From Septoria linicola (taxonomy: Eukaryota; Ascomycota; Dothideomycetes; Mycosphaerellales; Mycosphaerellaceae), in assembly GCA_024114885.1 (NCBI GenBank), contig CP099426.1, forward strand, positions 1,302,001 through 1,366,000: a DNA stretch of 64,000 bases, given 5' to 3'. The position numbers and the translations under genes were made by a program. Shown here piece by piece: positions 1-10,880 of this stretch. The notes below the pieces were generated by a model. It had not been told where the DNA came from. It worked only from the letters and a program-made list of their open reading frames with translations, and made no database searches. The stretch's first letter is position 1; each line of letters begins with the position of its first letter.

Positions 1-80
1 CCGAATCACGGTTTGGACACGAGCTTTCCAGCTTTTGCGAAATACGGATACGGTCGACGCTGTGCGGGATCTAGACGTAC

Positions 81-1986
81 CTTGAGCTTCTCTCTCCTTG
101 GCAAGATCGTATAAAAAGAAGTCGATCAGCACGGCGTTGATCGAAGTTGTATCTGGCTGTGCTTGCAAGATTTCACGGCGTATGAGCTCAACTGCCCAGA
201 TGCTACAGCCACTGTCGCAAAAGAGTCAGGATGTCATGCAAATATCCGATGCGACTGAAGTGCAGCAGTCATGCAAGGAGGAAATACGTACCGTAGCTGC
301 ACCTCCCACGTATGACCTGGCTGAAGTGCTCGCAGATTCCGGATATGATAGTCCAGAGGTGGACTGTACGTCAACACGCCTAGCGAATGCAGTGATTGTG
401 GTACGCGATAATCTGGAAATCGGCATACTTGTCAGCCCTAACCGCCCAGAATGGCAGATCGTGCATATCAGAGGCGTCTGCTGTGTGAAGAGGTGCAGCT
501 TACCTGCAAACATGGTCAGATGATCAATGTCATCGAAGCGGCCATATCCCGCGCAATTGAGCGCCGCCCACAGGTCAGCTACAAAGATTTGAGCGCGCTT
601 CAGCAGACGGACTTTTCGACCATCAAATCTAGTCTCGTCGCGAAAACAGTCAAAGTGCTTGGCCAGCAAGTTGACAAGTTTGCCAGCAGACTGGTTTGCT
701 TCTTCGATCAAACGGGTCACTGCATGGTCTGGACGTAGATCGACCTGTATTATGCCAGCCACAAATGGCAAGTCTGCTGCAGGTTTGGCTGCAGTACCAT
801 TTTCTATGCCTTCCCCGGAAGCGGTGGCAGGTATGCCGTTGGTCTCGATTGGTTCATTTTCCGCTTCTGCGTTAAACACGTTGGTCGGAAAGAGCGTTGA
901 GTCGTCCAACTGTACAGAACTGGTGCTAATCTCCGGCAAAACGTTTGGGTCAGAAATCTCAGCGGTGGTGTGCGATGACCGGATTGCTCCTGCGAGATTG
1001 CTTTCCGCGGGATCAGAGGATACATCCTGTTGTTGCACGGTGACATTGTCAAGCTGCTGGTTTGCGTCGGCAGTCAGAGCCTTTTCCATTTGATTTGGAT
1101 CACGTCGCTCCTGGGCGTCCTCGAACAGGTCGCTTTCTTCTTCGCTGTCATCTCCATCGTCGTCGGCAAAGTACTACAGAGTCAGTGATGCCACAGAAGC
1201 GGGCGCGTGATACTCACTTCGCGCAAAACGTTGCTCGCCTCCTTCAGCACAGTTATGCGTTCCTCAAGCAGCGGTATGGGCTCTGCTGTCGCGCTTCTGA
1301 ACACATAAGCGAAAAGCTGCGCAGTACATCTCGGACTCGACCAGAATCGAGGAGTTGTAAATGGTATGCCTTCATCCAATGCTCGCCTCAAACATGCTAC
1401 TAAGCTATTGTAGCCCGTCCATCGCTGGGTCCTGTATTCAACTTGGAAGCGTTCCTCGTTGGACAACTCTGACCAAAAGCTGTCTCTCTATCAGTTGGTC
1501 ACCATATATCATGCTAGCTGTCGACGCACGAGAAGTTCAATAAGTCCATTGTGAAGACGAAGTTGACAATGTCTACTTCCGAGAAGCCCTCACTTGGCTT
1601 GGGGTGCAGTTCATGGGCGCTCCAGGTTTGTGTGGAATAGCCTCTCTCCTGCATAGCCTTGTAGATGTGTGAGGCGGCACCCTTGGTGCCATACATGTCT
1701 ACATGCACATCGATGGAGTTGCTGTAGATGAACTCGGCGTTCTTGAGGACGCCTGGCGTTATGCATGATATCAGCATTAGTGACATGTGGATTCGAGAGA
1801 CATGGAGAGCAGCTCATCAGAACAGTAGTGAGATGAGCCAAATGTGACATTGTGCTTTGCCTACGATTATGATATGGTGCTCTACGCACCTGTGTCGCGC
1901 GGAACTCCGTCCTGAGGGGCGGAGGAGATACCCAGCCTCTGGCGTAGGAGTTCGAGCAGCTCTGGATCTGCCTCGTCGTCGCTCAT
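81..1986 (-). CDS. QNG1: Queuosine salvage protein (queuosine 5'-phosphate N-glycosylase, DUF2419), 3' end outside window
   Basis: Releases the queuine base from queuosine nucleotides so that it can be reused for tRNA modification (family knowledge). I read six exons on the minus strand: 1986-1890, 1752-1530, 1479-1218, 1173-504, 412-292 and 211-81. All join in phase at GT..AG borders. Family signatures run in order across them: an early NSIDVHVD-type segment, SAHELHP, VFTMDLLNFS joined by splicing to FWSEL, TGYNSLVACLRRALDEGIPF, ERITVLKEA, KRAQIFVADLWAA, FDDIDHLTMFA joined to DYRVPQSL, GCSIWAVELIRREI and INAVLIDFFLYDLAKE. The exon ends at 81 with donor GTACGT. The usual last residues (HRTRSI..Y) are not visible, so a final exon should lie outside the window. 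About 501 residues are present, longer than the animal protein because exon 4 carries an acidic insert. Divergent from UBA2. Confidence 0.88.
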
Positions 1987-2484
1987 GATGCCGACTGGGA
2001 GAGAAAAGATGAGGCCTCACTCATGCGGACGTGACTATATGGTTGTATGTGTGTCGCGTTCTTGTACCTTTTTCGCACTTGTCGCACCGAGCTATCTCCC
2101 ACTAGTAGACAAGGGTACCATGCTGATGCCAAACCTTCGAATCGTGGTATGCGCAAACGGAATGCCAGCCGAAGTGCTTCAGAAGTGATACTCCTTTCTT
2201 GCAGCCTGTGCTTGTCAGCTCCGCTGCATGACCGTCAGCACAACAAACCGCTTTGCATCTGGCCTGTTCAGATTCGCGTCGAATGAGATAACGCGACGAG
2301 GCACCTCACTTCGTCGCGCGGCGGAAGTGTGAAGCAGCCGGCTTGCCGCCGTACACGAGCCAGCGACGTCAATCCTACGATTCACCTTTTGCTCCTCTTC
2401 GCTTTCTCGCTTCAACAACAACAACAACAACAACGTGCGACATCATCCGCGAGCCGCGAGCTTCATCACGATTGATCGCCCACG
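1987..2484. promoter_or_regulatory. Divergent intergenic region between QNG1 and UBA2
   Basis: About 500 bp separate the two divergent start codons, so this interval should hold both promoters and both leaders. I see no coding sequence in it. The only clear structure is the CAA repeat in the UBA2 leader, listed separately. Confidence 0.5.
2413..2434 (+). repeat. (CAA)7 repeat in the presumed UBA2 leader
   Basis: Seven CAA units lie about 50 nt before the UBA2 start codon. CAA-rich leaders are unstructured and are often found ahead of well-translated messages. A role here is inference; it could be a simple microsatellite. Confidence 0.75.
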
Positions 2485-4461
2485 ATGCAGCGGCGCGATC
2501 GAGGTGTCGCGCAGTCGCTGGGCCTGAACCTAACGCGCAAAGTCAAAGAGAGCAGGGTGCTGCTGGTGGGCGCCGGCGGCATTGGCTGTGAGGTGCTGAA
2601 GAATCTGGTGTGTTGTGGCTTTGGCAGTGGACTAGTTCTGCCTCAGAATGCGAATGCCAACGCGGGAGCTGCAACTGCGATACAGTCTTTACCATCGAAA
2701 AAGGCCGAGATTGTGGTCATTGACCTGGACACGATCGACCTGAGCAACCTGAATCGCCAATTCTTGTTCCGCAAGCAGCACATCAAGAAGCCCAAGGCAT
2801 ACGTCGCAAAAGAGACGGCCAGTGGCTTCAACCCACACGTCAACATCGACGCTCATCATGCTTCCATATTCGACAACCAATACGATGTCGCGTTCTTCGA
2901 GCGGTTCGACATCGTGTTCAATGCGCTCGACAACCTGGCAGCGCGGCGGCACGTCAACCGCATGTGTCTCGCTGCCGATGTGCCTCTCATAGAAAGTGGC
3001 ACCACGGGCTTCAATGGGCAAGTCCAAGCTATCAAGAAAGGCACGACAGAATGCTACGACTGTAACGAGAAGCCCGTGCAGAAATCATTTCCCATCTGCA
3101 CGATCCGATCAACTCCATCGCAACCTATCCACTGCATTGTGTGGGCAAAGTCCTACCTGCTCCCAGAGCTGTTCGGTACGAGTGAGGAGGATTCTTCGGA
3201 TGTGGCAGTGACGGGTGAGGATAATGCCGAGGAGGTGGCCAAGCTGAAGGAAGAGGCAGAAGCGCTGAAAAATATTCGGAGCCTGATGGGCAAGGAGGAC
3301 TTTGCAAAGGAGGTGTTCAACAAAGTCTATGGAGACGACATTGATCGGCTACGGTCGATGAGCGAAATGTGGCAGAGTCGAACACCGCCCACGCCGCTTC
3401 GATTTGAGAAGGTCTGCATCGACAAGGATCCGGAAAAGCCAGGCGCTGAGCTTGCTACCCAAGATCAGAACATATGGTCATTGCTGGACAACCTCAAAGT
3501 CTTCTGCTACAGCATGCAGCAGTTGAGTAAGCGAGTCGCAGATGGAGAGAGCGCCATAGAATTCGACAAAGACGACAAGGATACTCTCGACTTCGTGGCG
3601 GCAGCCGCGAACCTGAGATCGCACGTCTTTAGCATACCTCTGAACAGCGAGTGGGACATCAAGCAAATGGCTGGCAATATCATCCCCGCGATTGCCACGT
3701 CGAACGCACTGACTGCATCATTGTGTGTGCTCGAGGCTTTCAAGGTGATGCGCGGCCAGACACCAAAGCAGCACTCATCGAGGAATTCCGTTTCGGAAGC
3801 TGTGGCTCCAGCTACAAATGGCAACACCGGACCTTTACTGGGAGGCAGCAAGATGGTGTTCCTGAACTCCAAGAGCACAGATCGTATGATCACAACAGAG
3901 CAGCTCCATTCGCCTAGGAAGGACTGCCCCGTATGCTCTCCCTTCTACGCGAAGCTGACGATCAAAGAAGGCAGTAACCCCACGTTACAGGCCCTGGTCG
4001 ACCTACTCAAGGACAGCCTCAATTACGAAGACATGTCGATGGTGTACAATGAACAGATCATCTACGATCCGGATCTCGAGGACAACCTAGAAAAGCCTCT
4101 CGCGGAGCTTGGTATCGATGGCAAAAGCATCAACTTTCTTACAGTGCAAGACGATGCCGACGAGGCCAAGGTCGATCTGGTGCTGAGTATCAAGGTGAAG
4201 GAGACGACAGGTGATGAAGAAGTGGCTCTCTCGCCCAGCAATCCCGACATGCCTCTTAAGCCACCGAAGCCGGCACCACAAACGAACGGAGACGCTGAAA
4301 ACGATGGCTCGGATCCTACTAACAGTGGCACCGAACTTCCAATCGGCAAGCGGAAACGTGAAGCTGAGGATGACGCCGAACCTGCGAGCAAGAGGGCAAA
4401 GGCGAAAGCAGAGGAGGAAGCGTATGTCATCGAAGACGATGGTGCAATTCTGCTCGACTGA
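2485..4461 (+). CDS. UBA2: SUMO-activating enzyme subunit 2 (Uba2/SAE2)
   Basis: Catalytic half of the SUMO E1. It adenylates SUMO, carries it as a thioester and passes it to Ubc9, mainly in the nucleus. One uninterrupted exon of 658 codons. The nucleotide-binding motif GAGGIG is at residues 29-34 and the VIDLDTIDLSNLNRQFLF block follows. The thioester cysteine is Cys205 in PICTIRSTPSQPIHC. A ubiquitin-fold region lies around residues 490-580. The C-tail has a basic KRKRE-type nuclear signal and ends in VIEDDGAILLD, which looks like a SUMO-interacting motif. Between the GFG of the nucleotide fold and VIDLDTID there are about 25 extra residues rich in Asn, Ala and Gly, which most orthologs I know lack. 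That shifts the catalytic cysteine from about 173 (human) to 205. The first ATG is used; it leaves a normal short N-terminus. Confidence 0.95.
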   Translation: MQRRDRGVAQSLGLNLTRKVKESRVLLVGAGGIGCEVLKNLVCCGFGSGLVLPQNANANAGAATAIQSLPSKKAEIVVIDLDTIDLSNLNRQFLFRKQHIKKPKAYVAKETASGFNPHVNIDAHHASIFDNQYDVAFFERFDIVFNALDNLAARRHVNRMCLAADVPLIESGTTGFNGQVQAIKKGTTECYDCNEKPVQKSFPICTIRSTPSQPIHCIVWAKSYLLPELFGTSEEDSSDVAVTGEDNAEEVAKLKEEAEALKNIRSLMGKEDFAKEVFNKVYGDDIDRLRSMSEMWQSRTPPTPLRFEKVCIDKDPEKPGAELATQDQNIWSLLDNLKVFCYSMQQLSKRVADGESAIEFDKDDKDTLDFVAAAANLRSHVFSIPLNSEWDIKQMAGNIIPAIATSNALTASLCVLEAFKVMRGQTPKQHSSRNSVSEAVAPATNGNTGPLLGGSKMVFLNSKSTDRMITTEQLHSPRKDCPVCSPFYAKLTIKEGSNPTLQALVDLLKDSLNYEDMSMVYNEQIIYDPDLEDNLEKPLAELGIDGKSINFLTVQDDADEAKVDLVLSIKVKETTGDEEVALSPSNPDMPLKPPKPAPQTNGDAENDGSDPTNSGTELPIGKRKREAEDDAEPASKRAKAKAEEEAYVIEDDGAILLD

Positions 4462-5124
4462 GTCGGGCCGCAACGCTTGACGGTGTCTGTCCGAAATGGA
4501 CCACATCCTTACTTTGCTTGATATGATACCACTACGCGATGATTTCACGGCTTAAGACCAGCACACTTGGGACGCACAGAAGCGGGAGGCGTTTAGGGTA
4601 CAGAGGCACCTCGGCGAAATGAGTGAGTCTGAAGTGCTCAGGCCGCTCGCCGTACTACTTGTAACATGAGCTACATTTCTCGACAGTATCGAGATCTTCC
4701 ACCTCGGCTTGTGGCCGCGCGCTGCGTCTATCAGCTCGGCCCATTGGTTAAGCAAGGCAGTAGCTGCCCCAGCTTCCAATGACATAGAGCAATATTCGAC
4801 ATTGACCGTCCCACTTACATTTCTACCTTTCTATATCACATGCTTGACATTGCTTGGTAGCGCCACATGCATACGACGCTCCATGCTAATTGATCGCAGT
4901 GGCCTCAGACAATGTCTCATTTCCGCACAGCCCTACCGGAGGCTCGTCGAAGACATACACCAATCACAAACCTTCCGAAGCCGATCCGATCTTCACCCAC
5001 ATAGACTATATATCTAGCACTTGTCTATCACTAGCTATATCCTAACGTCACCACCTGGGGTCATGGAGCTCCGACATCAAATCACCGAAGGTGTGGAAGA
5101 CACATATACCGTCAGTTCAGCAAG
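4462..5124. other. Intergenic, UBA2 3' flank and promoter of the next gene
   Basis: No supported gene. A short upstream ORF starts with ATG at 5062 and runs into the start region of the following gene. Small ORFs at 4552-4785 (-) and 4709-5017 (+) overlap each other and resemble nothing I know. Confidence 0.4.
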
Positions 5125-6424
5125 ATGTCTGCAAGTGGTGAGGGAGGTGTAGTGTTAGGTCATCATCGTCACAGTCACAGCCTCACACTACCTTGCCACT
5201 ACCTGTATCGCCAACGTCATATTCGACGACTATCCCAGCAGCAGCAGTATCAGCAGGGCCATTCTCAAGGCGGGGACGAACGCAAGCAAGACGAGGAAGA
5301 AAAGCACCCCGACATCCTCCATTCAATGTCCTCTGAAAAATGCAACGAGATCCTTGGCCGCAAGACTTCCACCTCTTCTGCATTCTCCTCCAGCTCCGGC
5401 CGCGCAACATCCGTCTACATCCCCGCTCCCTCCCCTCTGTCATCCTATCAATCATCAACAACAACATCCTCCTCCGAGAACGAAAAACCAATCTTCTTCA
5501 TCAACTCCTACAGTCCCCACCCGCGCTACCGCCGCGATAGCATGGATTTTCGGATATCAGAAAAGAAGCCTTCTCGTCCTGTCAGTGCTGGTGTCAATAA
5601 TGTTCCTGCCATTCCTGCTCGAGGAGGCCCGAAGGCTAGACCGTTTTTCAAGACGTATGATGTGAGGAGTACGAGTAATGTCTCGTTTAAGAATATTGAG
5701 ATTTGTCAGAATGGACGGCCGATTTTGTGGGTGGTGTTGAAGAATCGGTTGTTGGGGAGTGCGCAGATTAATGTCCGTGTTGGCGGGGAGAGGGGGGGTG
5801 TTGTTGCTGTGAGTTGGCACCTTACTTATCCTGCACCAGTGTCAACTTTTGTTCTTTCCGCTCTTTTGGCTGGTTGTTCAGGATTTGAACTTGGCGGTGC
5901 TCAATGTGCATGAGGACCTTCGATGCTGACAGTGGCAAACAGGCATGTAAATTCCGCTCCGTCCGCTCAAGTTTCTACGTCCGCGTTGGAAATCCCGATG
6001 AGATTCCTCCTGAGCGCTGGCCGCAAGTGACATGGGGATGGCGAGAGAATGAATATATCTTCGAATACGAAGGCCGGAGATTCTGCTGGAGGAGGTACGC
6101 TCCCTGTTCCCCTTCCCCTCTTCACACCCCACCTCCTTTCCCACATCTCCCACTAACCCCTTCCCTGTGATTTGCAGCCCCGTAACAGGCCTAATGTCTT
6201 ACCTGAAAGACCGCGGCGACTACCAACTCGTCGACATGGAGAACGGGGTGGTACTAGCGGCGTATGTCAAGGATCGAGAGTGGTTTGCGTTTAAGCCGAT
6301 TGCGAGGATAGATTTCTTTGTGGAGTTAGGGCAGGGGTTGGAATTGATGGCGTTGACAGCGATCATGGGAATTGAGGAGAGGAGGAGGAGGAAGGCTAGT
6401 GCTGCGACTTCCGGATCTGCTTAG
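5125..6424 (+). CDS. Tubby C-like/LURP-one-related domain protein (tentative)
   Basis: Three exons give a 360-residue protein: 5125-5808, 5943-6094 and 6178-6424, all in phase. The first 150 residues are low-complexity (Gln, Ser and Pro runs) and probably disordered. The remainder reads like a compact beta-rich domain: FFKTYDVRSTSNVSFKNIEI, NGRPILWVVLKNRLLG, FRSVRSSFYVRVGNPDE, then a Trp-rich stretch WPQVTWGWRENEYIFEYEGR, FCWRRSPVTGL, LVDMENGVVLAAYVKD and FFVELGQGLELMALTAIMGIEER. The short strands and a hydrophobic C-terminal helix suggest the tubby C-like/scramblase fold; this is inferred from pattern, not a confident match. The first intron acceptor was chosen at 5942 because the earlier AG at 5881 leads straight into a stop. 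The true start could also be Met at 5326. Confidence 0.65.
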
Positions 6425-6694
6425 ATGAGAGATGTTGAGATTCACTCACAGGAGGAAAAGTGTGAGTAGCTGTAAGGATTGCATGAATAGCTACGATGCT
6501 CAAGCTGACTAGACTTCAGTCCAGCACTTCTCCGAACACTATTTTTCCATCTGTCTACCTCGCTTATTCTCAGGCTCAAAGAACAGCAACTCCTCAGTCT
6601 TATCTCCGACTTTCGCCAACCACTGCCAGATTCGCTCTCCACCATGTCGTGTCTGCCACTTATCTACAGCTTCCATGGCATACACCACATCTAG

Positions 6695-7489
6695 TCACAC
6701 CAGACGAGCAGTCTCGTCGTCTGTAGATGGTCGACCACGAGTTTCATCCTTGTACTCGCCTGAAGCGCGGCCGTCGTGGAAGCTGGGTCCAGCGGTGTTG
6801 TCGGTCTGGTGAGGGGAATGTGAGTTAAGGCGGGAGACTGTGGAGAGCATGAGTGGTGGGCTTACCATAGTCAGCGGCTGATACTCATCCTTCGACTCAG
6901 CCATGGACTGCTTCTTGCCATCGCGGACATGGATCTGCCGATCACAGTGCGGGCAAACAGTGCCAGAGAAGGGCGTGAAGCGCCAATTGATCTCTTTGAG
7001 GACGAAGTATGAGTGTAGGCAGCTGTTCAAACATGATTAGCAAAAAGGGATCTCCCAACTTTGAGCAACCTCAATACTCACAACCCCGCCATCACCCCCG
7101 TCGTCCCATACGTCCCACACATTACAATCCCGCTATCACTGTACCAGCCATTCTGCGCCAGGTAGATCCATCCGGGGATCAGCATGGCCATCATGAAGAC
7201 TGCAATGAATAGATCGAGAAGGATGTTGAAGCCTCGGAGGCGGGCTTTGCCGGAGAGGTGCAGCGCGCCCATGCAGCTGGAGAGGAACATGGGAACGAGG
7301 CCGAGCACGGGGAAGATGTGGGCTGTGCGGATGCCGTGGACGAGGAGGAAGGGGAGGGAGGGGAGGAAGAGGATTCTTAAACAGGAAGATTAGTCGGAAT
7401 CGTGGCATCAGGTAGGGAGGGCTTGAGGTGTACATTGTGATGATGCGGAGGACGCGATCGCTGTCGCTGAGTTTGATGCGTGGTGCCAT
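6695..7489 (-). CDS. Small four-helix fungal membrane protein with C-terminal CPHC motif
   Basis: Four exons (7489-7434, 7375-7082, 7022-6866, 6805-6695) give 205 residues, all in phase. Intron 1 has a clear CTAAT branch site. The start MAPRIKLSDSDRVLRI is preferred; the same frame is open upstream to 7609, but that extension is unlike a membrane-protein N-terminus. Four hydrophobic segments follow: after IITIILFLPSLPFLLV, around FPVLGLVPMFLSSCMG, ILLDLFIAVFMMAMLIPGWI and near MCGTYGTTGVMAGFCLHSYF. A soluble tail contains VCPHCDRQIHV, possibly half of a metal-binding site, and is otherwise polar and acidic. I do not know the family's function. A location in an internal or plasma membrane is inference. 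Confidence 0.75.
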
Positions 7490-8542
7490 GTTGATTTTCT
7501 TCTTATCGCTTGCTTGCAAAGTCGACTTGTTTAGAGGAGAAGCGTTATGGCCAAGAGCGAGGAGCTGGTTATAACGACAGATCTTGCAGTCAGAGCAATC
7601 TTTGGTCATGTGTGCTTGCTATCTGCTGTGGTGAAAATGGTATAGCTTGATTGAAGTAGTAAGTACAAAAGTGTCTGCCTGTTCTCGGCGTGTTGTTGTT
7701 TTGTTTGAACTGTATGCAGCATAGCGGAGTATCGCCAGGATGTAGTGAATCCTTCTGAGGCAGCAGGATAGCATAGCCACTGCGCAGCATTGATTGGCCG
7801 AGAGGCTCGTGTTTAGCGGGCCGGATATGGTAATGGCCTAAATGGTGCCACTGAATAGAGGTAGTCTCTGTGTTTCTTTGGCAGGCACGGCACATGGAGC
7901 GTGGGACATCGATTTCAAAGGTCTGAATCCTCGACCAGGGCCTGTCCGTCTGCAATGGGTCTGCCACACGGGTCTCTCTCAAGCAGAGAGGCTGTGCAGG
8001 GTCGCAAACGGCCAGAACTTGAGCTGCTGCAAGGTAGAGAGCATGGAGGACAATTAGTCGGCCGTGTTGCTGCATTTCGTGCATGAGTAGAGACATGCTT
8101 GCATCAAGATCTCCTCCCTCTATGGCTTAGAAGGATGGTCTCCTAGCGGTAGATCCCGAGCCAAGAATAGCACTCGTGAAGATCGCTGGTCGGTCTGGTC
8201 TTGCCGCGTGGCACGGATACATTCTGAACTGATGATCCAAGCCGGCCGCTGGATCTGTACTGTGGTTAAAGATGGAACTTGCTGATCGAAGTGTCCAAAC
8301 CAGCCCAGCGTTATCGAGTGGTCTGAAACGTCTGCCATTCAAAGCGTGGTCGTGCCCTTCCTCTCGAACAAGAATCAGACCACGGATAGAGCTCGACAAC
8401 TTAAAGATCTGCTGCAGAGCGTAGCTTACAGCCACACAGCGCCTATACTTTGTAGGAGCACAGCCTTTGGTCAGAAGGCCGCAATGCTGGACAAAACCTC
8501 CCTGGTAGAGCCTGCCCTTTCAAGCAAAAGTCAGACGACTGC
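7490..8542. other. Intergenic, no supported gene
   Basis: About 1 kb between the ends of two minus-strand genes, including the promoter of the membrane-protein gene. A 168-codon minus-strand ORF (8096-7590) has a hydrophobic N-terminus but no family resemblance, and it overlaps the upstream extension of the neighbour. I treat it as chance. Confidence 0.4.
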
Positions 8543-9550
8543 TCAGAAGATCTTGCTCCTCACACCCTGGCTCGCCGCAAATGGCTTCTCTGTCCGTTCC
8601 CTCTCCTCTTTATCCTTGGCCTTCTTCTGCTTGAACTGCCTCTGCGCAGCTTGACTCTTCTCCAGCTTCTCCTTGATTGTCTTAGCACTCTTATCCTCTG
8701 CTTCCCCTCTATCAAGCTTCGCCTTATTCTTCTTCTCAATACCCTCGAGCATCTTCCCTCTCTCCACATCCTCCACAAACGCCTTATTCTCCTTCCTCGT
8801 TCTGCGGATCTCTTCTCTCACTCTCGCTGCCCTCTCGGCATTCTCATTCGAGATTTGCTCAGTCAGATGATCCCACTTGAAGCCTGTCAGGTACTTCATG
8901 TTCCAGATGTCGTCGTGGTAGAAGCCGCCTTTTTTGCCTCCGATGATGTTTCCATTTAATTGTGCTGCTGCGAGCTTTGCTTCCTTCTTGCTGTTGAATT
9001 CGATCCAGCCGTCTGTGAACGACTTCTTCTTGTTGCCGCCGTTCTTGACTCGTTTCGAGTGCTGCGTGTGGTCTTCGGGTGTCAAGAAAATGCGCCCCAG
9101 ACCGTGAGAAGCATGTGGTTCGAGGAAGTGCTTTAGTGTCTGAGGTTTCATGAACGGAGGGACGCGCGAAATGTACACCACGCCGCTCTTTTTGGCCTTT
9201 TTGTGGGCATTCTCATACGCCTTTAGCTCTTTGGACTTTTTCGTCTTCGGTCGATCGTGCTTCGAAGTCGGATCGTTGTCGGAAAATCGTGCTGGAAGGT
9301 CGTCGTCCTCATCTTCGGCTCCGAACTTGGAGAAATCGAATCGTGAGTCTGTCGTCGTTGCTTTCGAGGTCTCTGCGGGCTCTTCTTCATCATCAGAAAT
9401 GCCGTCGGATGAATCTGCATCGCTATCGAGTTTGCGCCGCTTGGTCGCTATGGTGCCTCGTCCTTCCTCCGCCTCCGATCCATAGCCATTCTCCAACTCC
9501 TCATCACTGTCATCGCCATCGAGGTATTCGTTGCGTTTGCGTATCGACAT
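8543..9550 (-). CDS. ESF2: Pre-rRNA-processing protein Esf2/ABT1
   Basis: Nucleolar small-subunit processome factor that works with the Dbp8 helicase in 18S rRNA maturation (yeast Esf2, human ABT1). One exon. Translation from the Met at 9550 (MSIRKRNEYLDGDDSDEE) gives 335 residues. The frame is open to 9661, but the extra 37 residues are not conserved-looking. An acidic/serine-rich N-terminus precedes an RRM-like domain beginning VVYISRVPPFMKPQTLKHF, with FTDGWIEFNSKKEAKLAA as its second conserved block and the ABT1 signature YHDDIWNMKYLTGFKWDHLT. A highly charged Lys/Glu coiled-coil tail follows (REEIRRTRKENKAFVEDVER) and ends in SQGVRSKIF. Domain order and length fit the family. Confidence 0.93.
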   Translation of the reverse strand: MSIRKRNEYLDGDDSDEELENGYGSEAEEGRGTIATKRRKLDSDADSSDGISDDEEEPAETSKATTTDSRFDFSKFGAEDEDDDLPARFSDNDPTSKHDRPKTKKSKELKAYENAHKKAKKSGVVYISRVPPFMKPQTLKHFLEPHASHGLGRIFLTPEDHTQHSKRVKNGGNKKKSFTDGWIEFNSKKEAKLAAAQLNGNIIGGKKGGFYHDDIWNMKYLTGFKWDHLTEQISNENAERAARVREEIRRTRKENKAFVEDVERGKMLEGIEKKNKAKLDRGEAEDKSAKTIKEKLEKSQAAQRQFKQKKAKDKEERERTEKPFAASQGVRSKIF

Positions 9551-10880
9551 TTTGTAGCAATTGCGGAAAAGTTGTCGATCAGGTCTACAGTTCGAGAAGA
9601 TCCCAGCTTGTGAAAAGGCTTGGCGCGAACCGCAGATCGACTTCGTCAACAGCGCCCTCATCTACATGTCCCCTTCTAGAGATGACATCAACATCATGTC
9701 CATCACGATGCGCGATCGCAGAGAGGTCTCGTAATGGCTACACCAATTGAGCACTGACAAGGTCCGCATCGCGCAGGCGCGACGAGAAGCATCGAGCATG
9801 TGGACGCCACCAGCTTAAAGCCATATCACTCCAGCGGTGGTCAAGATGTGCCTCATTACAGCCTGGCACCTCTGACAAATGGAGCTGCTCCATCTGCTCG
9901 GTCGGAGCACCCAGCGGTATGGTCTTTGTTCCGACGCTGGAGGACATGGCGCCACATTCTCGGAACGAGACATCCCTTGCTTGAGGACTGAGCGAAGGAC
10001 TCGGCTTCTCCCGACTTCACGTCCTCTCACCTCTGCCAAGAGGTCTACTAGGTGCCATGGACTGAACGATCGGAAATGAGGATCTGGCAGCAGTGCTGTA
10101 AGTAAGCAGCTTAGGCTGTAGGCAAGGCTCGTGCTGGCAGACGCCGCTTTTCCCCTCACTTCTGGCCGCTCTATAGGTCGGGAATGTCGGATCGCTGTGC
10201 TTCGAATCAAGATGTGAAGGCAGAAGCTTCAGGGATGCATTAAGCTCATACTTGTAGTTATGATGTGGCCCGGGCGTTATTGGAGATGTAGAAGGTGGCA
10301 CGGTGCCGTAACGGTACATTATGGATGGCTTCAGCGCGACAACCCCAAGCTTATTGAAGAAGGAACAGAAGAACATGCTTCTGAGTATGGCTCTGGCTAG
10401 GTTGAGGTTGTCGCGACCGCGTGACCAGGCATTGCTGGCTCCAAGTAAAGGGGATGAACATCGTATTTCGAAGATCACATATGCTCACTTGACTCCAGAT
10501 CCCATCACACCGACTATGCCCATCAAAGTAAACCCCGTCACGGCTGCCTCAAGATCATATGACGGAGATATCTCAAGTGAAGGACAGGTGTCAGCCAGAA
10601 TTTCACATGCTGCGGCGTGCTTAGTTGGCTTGTGCCTCCCTCATTCGCTACCTCATTCACGTCGTTCCTTCCTCAGTTCGCTGCAATGTTGTTCACCTCT
10701 GGCGCTGGACCCTGAGGCGGGCACACAAAAAGGGCCGGTCGTCGTTGTTGAAACTGTTCTTCTAAACATACAACCTACCTCTGATAACGACCTTCAACCA
10801 CTTCGAGGACTACTTCTTTCTTCCTCTAGTACCTCCACTACCACCTGACAATAAATTTCGACACCACGACGACACGCGCT
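9551..10880. other. Divergent intergenic region, ESF2 / SNF2 ATPase
   Basis: About 1.3 kb with both promoters. A 175-codon plus-strand ORF (10321-10848) ends 32 nt before the SNF2 ATPase start. Its composition is not protein-like beyond Ser/Thr runs, so it is more probably leader sequence with upstream ATGs. Nothing else is recognisable. Confidence 0.4.

Noticed and set aside
5809..5942. Acceptor at 5881 for the tubby-like gene
   Set aside because: It leads to a stop after 16 codons; the acceptor at 5942 keeps the phase and the protein pattern.
7590..8096. 168-codon minus-strand ORF with hydrophobic N-terminus
   Set aside because: The signal-like start is followed by random composition rich in His, Gln and Cys; it probably lies in promoter or leader of the membrane-protein gene.
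8560..8778. Arg-rich ORF inside ESF2
   Set aside because: It is a frame-shifted shadow of the Lys/Glu-rich ESF2 tail on the same strand.
10321..10848. 175-codon plus-strand ORF before the SNF2 ATPase
   Set aside because: No protein-like pattern, ends just before a well-supported start codon, and lies where a leader is expected.
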